DNA from: JADGHX01 sp963837755
GTDB lineage: Bacteria > Pseudomonadota > Gammaproteobacteria > Steroidobacterales > Steroidobacteraceae
Direction of reading: 5' to 3'
DNA: 64,000 nucleotides
Assembly: GCA_963837755.1 (NCBI GenBank)
Contig: CAWIOP010000005.1
Span: forward strand, 744,001-808,000
Below the pieces are notes generated by a model. That model saw only the letters and a list, made by a program, of their open reading frames with translations, did not search any database and was not told the origin of the DNA. Both the position numbers and the translations under genes were made by a program. Below, piece by piece: positions 60,145-64,000 of this stretch; within the stretch, counting starts at the first letter, position 1; every line of letters starts with the position of its first letter.

Positions 60145-60459
60145 GCCTTGAAACGGCTTCTTCAGTCTAATGCGCCGGTTTATCTGGCCTGGAATGAACA
60201 GCCAATGTCTCCACTAGAGGTCGAACGCCTGGCGAGGATGAGCCAGTACGAGTTCAGACGGGAAGGCTGTACGCCGAGAGAACACGGCTCGGTTGGCACG
60301 TGGCCCAGCAACTCAAGCTGGGGTATTAACTCAGCTTTAGGGCACCAAATAGCACCCCGCGAGTTTCACCGAGAAATCACCAGAAACTCTGGCTTACTTT
60401 GCAATTCATCCGGGGCTAAAGTAAGTCCGTTATCTATCGACACCAGGTCAAGGATTCGG
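60145..60459. other. Upstream region of HTH gene
   Basis: About 315 bases. Contains the inverted repeat CTTACTTT (60393-60400) / AAAGTAAG (60418-60425), 34 bases before the HTH gene start, which could be its operator. No gene; the open frame from 60148 to the HTH gene has no features. Confidence 0.4.
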
Positions 60460-60684
60460 ATGAAGGATCGCGACCTCTACTCAATCGAAGAAGCACGGCA
60501 GCGCCTGGGTGGAATTTCGCGCAATTCCATTTACCAAATGCTGCGCGACGGAAAGCTACCAAGTGTGATTATCGGCTGCCGCCGTTTCATATCAGCATCA
60601 CCGCGTGGTGCGTCCACTCATAGTACACACCGCCTACGAGGCCATCCTCCGGAGGCGCGTCCTCATCTTTCCACCACTCACTGA
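60460..60684 (+). pseudogene. AlpA/excisionase-like HTH gene, 3' end replaced
   Basis: From ATG 60460: RDLYSIEEARQRLGGISRNS and IYQMLRDGKLPSVIIGCRRF, a winged-helix HTH of the MerR/excisionase type. At FISA (near 60600) the conserved C-terminus is lost and the frame continues into low-complexity residues (SPRGASTHSTHRLRGH) that lie antisense to another truncated gene. DNA-binding domain is complete, so a shortened regulator might still be made. Confidence 0.65.
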
Positions 60685-60739
60685 AGCCGGGAAAGATCTC
60701 CGATAGTTGCCGAAGCGTTTCCTGAGGCCGCTGTCGCAT
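60587..60739 (-). pseudogene. 5' fragment of a DUF7674-like gene
   Basis: On the minus strand, ATG 60739 (AGGTGA upstream) opens 50 codons: MRQRPQETLRQLSEIFPGFS then EWWKDEDAPPEDG and VYYEWTHHAVMLI-stop. This resembles the N-terminus of DUF7674-type small proteins (F-x-x-WW ... Y-x-W-x-x-H). The end of the family is missing and the last codons overlap the truncated HTH gene, so a recombination joined two broken genes at about 60590-60605. Confidence 0.5.
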
Positions 60740-61034
60740 GTCTCACCTGATCGATTCCGTTAGTGACTAGAACCTATCTCAAAATCGTTGTCTGGAGGCA
60801 CCGAAGTAGTTGATCACCGGGACCGAGCAATCTCGATCAGTACACCGACACTAACGATCCCGATCACCGTATGTCCGCTGTCGACCTGAAGCGGACGTTC
60901 GGAAGTCTGAGAACGCATGAGTCTAATCACCCTGCACCATTGCGGGAGCGTTCCCACAACGTGCCTCCTTGTTGGGCGAGCCACTGACATGCTTTACTGT
61001 GCAGTTAATACAACGACCCCGAAGTGGAAGTGCT
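60740..61034. other. Intergenic stretch before DUF262 gene
   Basis: About 295 bases without a gene. It presumably contains the promoter for the DUF262-HEPN pair. No palindrome stands out. Confidence 0.4.
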
Positions 61035-62204
61035 ATGAATTCGCTCGGAAAGCAAAAATCGGATCAAATCGAAGAAAAGTTTGAGCGGACTGCATTCACC
61101 CTCACGCAGGAGCGAAGTGACTTTCTGCTCCCGCAGATCATAGATTTCGTGGCCGCGAAGAAGTGGATGAATCTGCGCCCTGAGTATCAGCGCAGGTTGG
61201 TCTGGAGCGTCGAAAAGAGGAGCGCCTTCATTGAGTCACTGTTGCTCAATATCCCAATTCCGACTCTGTTTCTGTACGAGCGCGAACTCGGGCGCTATGA
61301 GGTTATGGATGGGCAGCAGCGAATCAACGCAGTCGTCGACTTCTACGCCGGGGCATACGCGCTCAAGGGGTTGGAGAAGTGGCCGGAGATCAATGGCCTG
61401 AAGTTTGGCGATTTGCCAGAGATCTTGCAGCGTGGCCTTGATCGTCGAAGACTATCTGCGACCGTGGTTGTTGCCGATACGGCGAAGCCGCGCCCAATGT
61501 CAACCGTGTTTCAAGGCGACGACGTCCGCAAGATAGTGTTCGAAAGATTGAACACGGGTGGTCAGCATCTCAATGCACAAGAGCTCCGAAACTGCCTATA
61601 CGCAGGGCCGTTCAACGATATGCTCATCCGGCTCGCGAGCACAAAGCAATTCCGTACCACGTGGGATATCAGTGTTCATCCGAAACATGGTTCGCGCCTG
61701 ACCATTGACGAGGATGAGTTTTACGCGCGACTCAATGAGAACCAACTGTACAGCCGAATGCTCGATTGTGAGATTGTATTGCGGTTCTTCGCATTTTCGG
61801 ATCCAAAGAGACTCCGTGGATCTGTTCGCTCGATTTTGGATAAGTGCATGGCGGACAACTTGTCGATGGCGGATGACGACATCCCTGAGTTGGAGAAGCG
61901 CTTCAATCGCGCATTGAAATTGGCGCGCGATATCTTCGGCGCAGAGACATTTCGCTACAGAGATCCGAAGAATAAGACAAGACTGTCGCGCCCACTTTTT
62001 GATGCAGTAATGATCGCACTGGATCATCTGTGCGATCAGCGCAGCACGCTGCTGAAAAAGAGATCGGCCGTTGTGGCGGCGGTCACAAAACTCCTGCGAC
62101 GAGAGAAGGCCTTCGCAGTAATTGTCGGTCGGCCGAATACCTCCAAGGCCATCCAGGCGAGAATCGACCTGCTGCAGCGAGCGATATCAGCGGCGATCCC
62201 GTAG
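61035..62204 (+). CDS. DUF262 (GmrSD-N/ParB-like) protein
   Basis: 389 residues from ATG 61035. N-terminal DUF262 core: RPEYQRRLVWSVEKRSAFIE (about 50-70), LLNIPIPTLFLYER, and the diagnostic YEVMDGQQRINAVVDFY with the DGQQR motif. Further ERLNTGGQHLNAQELRNCLY near 175. The C-terminal half is helical. DUF262 is the nucleotide-handling domain in GmrSD type IV restriction enzymes and related phage-defence proteins. It is followed by a HEPN nuclease gene after 14 bases, which fits a two-gene defence unit. Confidence 0.9.
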   Translation: MNSLGKQKSDQIEEKFERTAFTLTQERSDFLLPQIIDFVAAKKWMNLRPEYQRRLVWSVEKRSAFIESLLLNIPIPTLFLYERELGRYEVMDGQQRINAVVDFYAGAYALKGLEKWPEINGLKFGDLPEILQRGLDRRRLSATVVVADTAKPRPMSTVFQGDDVRKIVFERLNTGGQHLNAQELRNCLYAGPFNDMLIRLASTKQFRTTWDISVHPKHGSRLTIDEDEFYARLNENQLYSRMLDCEIVLRFFAFSDPKRLRGSVRSILDKCMADNLSMADDDIPELEKRFNRALKLARDIFGAETFRYRDPKNKTRLSRPLFDAVMIALDHLCDQRSTLLKKRSAVVAAVTKLLRREKAFAVIVGRPNTSKAIQARIDLLQRAISAAIP

Positions 62205-62218
62205 CGGGGTCCAGTTCA

Positions 62219-63004
62219 GTGCAGACTAGCGCACTTGATGAGCTATCTATGCGCCTCGATGAGGTGCAGATCAGCGCGAAATTCGTATCAACTGCGGCTG
62301 CGCTGCGCCCACGTCTAGGTCGAGTGCTGAATTGGGATGAGCAGTTGGGCCAACAGGAGCTTGCGCTCGCGCGCGGCTTTATGGACGCCAAGGATGTGCG
62401 ATACGCGATAATTTATGCAGCCCTGTTTGTCGCAATATCGGCCGCTTTCGAGCGGTTCTGTAGGCAGCTTATCGAGGCAGCCCTCCGAGCGAAAGTTCAG
62501 GGTGTCACGTACGACGAAATTGAGGGTACGCTCGGTACTCAGAACCGAAAGCTAACAGGACGCATACTTTCGGCGATCGATTCGCCGCGAGATCATCTGA
62601 GCTTCAATTACGACGATCTTGTCAGCAACTTAGCGTCTTGTCGTAGCGATACGGCGAGCTTTCAGTTGAACGAGGCCGTTTTTTCCGCAATGGTGACCGG
62701 TGGTGCACCAGGCATATTGGAAAGAGCGCTCAGGAACATTGATGTCGAGAACTGGTGGGATGATGTGGGCGCGGACCCTGAACTGCAAAAGGTACTGGGC
62801 ACAAGGAAGTCGCGCGAAACATCCAACCATGCAGAGCGCAGGCTGGCGGAGCTTTCCAGATGGCGGAACCTCATCGCCCACGCTGGCGATGAGAGCCTTG
62901 AGATATCGACGGCGGAGTTCGACGACGCGGTCGCGTTCATCAGAGCATTCTCGAAAGCGCTTTGGAGAACTGTGATTGATCGGTGCAGCAAACGGCGTCG
63001 CTGA
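62219..63004 (+). CDS. MAE_28990/MAE_18760-like HEPN nuclease
   Basis: 261 residues from GTG 62219, 14 bases after the DUF262 stop (ATG 62249 is an alternative). Helix-rich: RYAIIYAALFVAISAAFERFC near residue 60; ENWWDDVGADPELQKVLG near 180. The HEPN catalytic motif appears in RWRNLIAHAGDE (Arg-x4-His) near 225, preceded by a conserved AERRLAELS helix. HEPN proteins of this group are RNases used as toxins or defence effectors and are known to be paired with DUF262 proteins. The active-site residues look intact. Confidence 0.82.
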   Translation: MQTSALDELSMRLDEVQISAKFVSTAAALRPRLGRVLNWDEQLGQQELALARGFMDAKDVRYAIIYAALFVAISAAFERFCRQLIEAALRAKVQGVTYDEIEGTLGTQNRKLTGRILSAIDSPRDHLSFNYDDLVSNLASCRSDTASFQLNEAVFSAMVTGGAPGILERALRNIDVENWWDDVGADPELQKVLGTRKSRETSNHAERRLAELSRWRNLIAHAGDESLEISTAEFDDAVAFIRAFSKALWRTVIDRCSKRRR

Positions 63005-63273
63005 TCGGAGTAGAGGAGGTTCATGACATTGAGTCAAACGACCTGTCAGCGATTTAGGCTTGCTTCGCGCGCCAGCCGCGTTGAGATTGGTGAGATTCAC
63101 TGTTTTATTAGCGTCCGCTCGTGGCCGGATGCAGCCAGTTGCACGCTGCTCAATTGGAAACCTGTAGCGCCACGATGCACTTGCTCCTGGCCCGAATCTC
63201 ACGCGAACGACGATTGCATGGACGCGAAACCCAGTTACAATGCTGTATCGAAAGACAGTCATTGGTGACTTCC
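63005..63273. other. Intergenic stretch before DUF222 gene
   Basis: About 270 bases. An 81-codon frame from 63023 has no conserved pattern and is left out. Nothing else is recognised. Confidence 0.4.
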
Positions 63274-64000
63274 ATGGAAGGATCAGCCGCAAATCCCGCC
63301 GCCGCACTCTCAATCCCCGAGCTCGAATCCCGGATCACCGAGCTCGCCGGCCACCTGAACGCCGCCAACCACCGCTGGCTTCTACTGATCGCGGATTTCG
63401 ACCGCCGCCAAGGCTGGTCTGACTCCGCCACCCAGTCCTGCGCACACTGGTTGAACTGGCGATGTGGCATCGATATGGGCGCCGCCCGCGAGAAGCTGCG
63501 CGTAGCCCACGCGCTGGAGAAGTTGCCAAAGATCTCCGACGCGATGGCGCGCGGCGAGCTGAGCTACTCGAAGGTGCGCGCCCTCACGCGCGTGGCGGCT
63601 GCGGAAACGGAAGATCTGCTGCTGTCCATCGCCCTGCATGGCACGGCACACCACGTCGAGACGGTGGTGCGGCATTTCCGCCGCGCCCGGCAGACCGAAG
63701 AGCTCTCGCGCGAAGCGCGCCAGCAGGCGAATCGTCGCGTGGATTATTACTACGATGACGACGGGTCGCTGGTACTGAAAGCGTCCCTGCCGGCGGAAGC
63801 GGGCGCACTGCTGGTCAAGGCGTTCGAGGCTGCTTTAGAAGAGCGTTCATCGCCGAACGTTTCCGCGGAAAAGTCGAAGCAGCGGCCGACGGAAGAGAAA
63901 CCGAGTTACACCGCTCGGCGCGCCGATGCGCTGGCGGTTATCGCCGAGAGCTTCCTCGCGAACGGCGCGGCGGCTCTTGCGGGGGGAGAGCGCCACCAGG
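63274..64000 (+). CDS. DUF222/13E12-repeat protein (HNH endonuclease family), partial
   Basis: Open from ATG 63274 to the window end. N-terminal DUF222 features: ELESRITELAGHLNAANHRW, CAHWLNWRCGIDMGAAREKL, and VAHALEKLPKISDAMARGEL / SYSKVRALTRVA near residue 95. In complete members an HNH nuclease domain follows at the C-terminus, which would lie past the window. These proteins are often multi-copy and associated with mobile introns or repeats. Function of this one is unknown. Confidence 0.85.
   Translation, partial: MEGSAANPAAALSIPELESRITELAGHLNAANHRWLLLIADFDRRQGWSDSATQSCAHWLNWRCGIDMGAAREKLRVAHALEKLPKISDAMARGELSYSKVRALTRVAAAETEDLLLSIALHGTAHHVETVVRHFRRARQTEELSREARQQANRRVDYYYDDDGSLVLKASLPAEAGALLVKAFEAALEERSSPNVSAEKSKQRPTEEKPSYTARRADALAVIAESFLANGAAALAGGERHQ

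Noticed and set aside
63023..63268. 81-codon frame after the HEPN gene
   Set aside because: Low-quality composition, no ribosome site of note, no family.

Overview
The window looks like chromosomal DNA of a free-living, GC-rich Gammaproteobacterium. It has several TonB-dependent receptors of about 1000 residues, TonB-fed aromatic-ester and glucan catabolism, many GTG starts, dense same-strand operons with 4-base ATGA/GTGA overlaps, and an integron-type cassette cluster. Steroidobacterales, Nevskiales and Xanthomonadales are the best guesses; no rRNA or other phylogenetic marker is present to settle it. I saw no tRNA, rRNA or CRISPR array.

Layout. 1-3.2 kb: tail of a CorC/HlyC-like protein, a small coiled-coil membrane protein and a complete group II intron with its maturase. 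3.2-11.2 kb: a cytochrome c/sugar dehydrogenase with a lactonase-like propeller protein, a two-component locus with two paralogous kinases (one without an ATPase domain), a flavin monooxygenase, TspO and a secreted protein. 11.5-28.4 kb: three TonB receptors plus the remnant of a fourth, a truncated peroxiredoxin, PAP2 phosphatase, DUF899, a MarR regulator with its own operator, hydroxycinnamoyl-CoA hydratase/lyase, aquaporin, TraB/GumN and a tannase/feruloyl esterase. Together these suggest uptake and breakdown of plant phenolic esters. 28.6-36.2 kb: exonuclease III, a three-gene membrane operon (DUF2157, DUF4401, GDYXXLXY) and a YtrA-type GntR/ABC/beta-lactamase-like operon. 36.2-46.3 kb: a glucan-degradation cluster (GH3; divergent GH144-like, GH15, SbmA-like ABC transporter, CocE-type hydrolase) and pirin; the last two genes are frameshifted.

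From 46.4 kb the window is accessory DNA. 46.4-49.4 kb holds two wrecked toxin-antitoxin loci, about 26 units of a 21-nucleotide periodic sequence, a family-level hypothetical gene closed by a perfect 29-bp inverted repeat, and a two-gene operon of unknown function. 49.9-54.3 kb is a cluster of attC sites without an integron integrase (CALIN-like), carrying about nine small cassettes, several decayed; a short non-IntI tyrosine recombinase abuts it. 55.3-60.1 kb has an esterase and two FtsX-type permeases, the second split by an IS701-family element whose CTAG target duplication is intact. 60.4-60.7 kb is a junction between two truncated genes. 61.0-63.0 kb is a DUF262 plus HEPN-nuclease pair, a probable phage-defence module. 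The window ends inside a DUF222 (13E12-type) gene.

Catabolic genes of the first 46 kb appear to be organised around outer-membrane uptake, extracellular or periplasmic ester and glycan cleavage, and intracellular processing under local regulators. The last 18 kb is a site of repeated insertion, deletion and decay.
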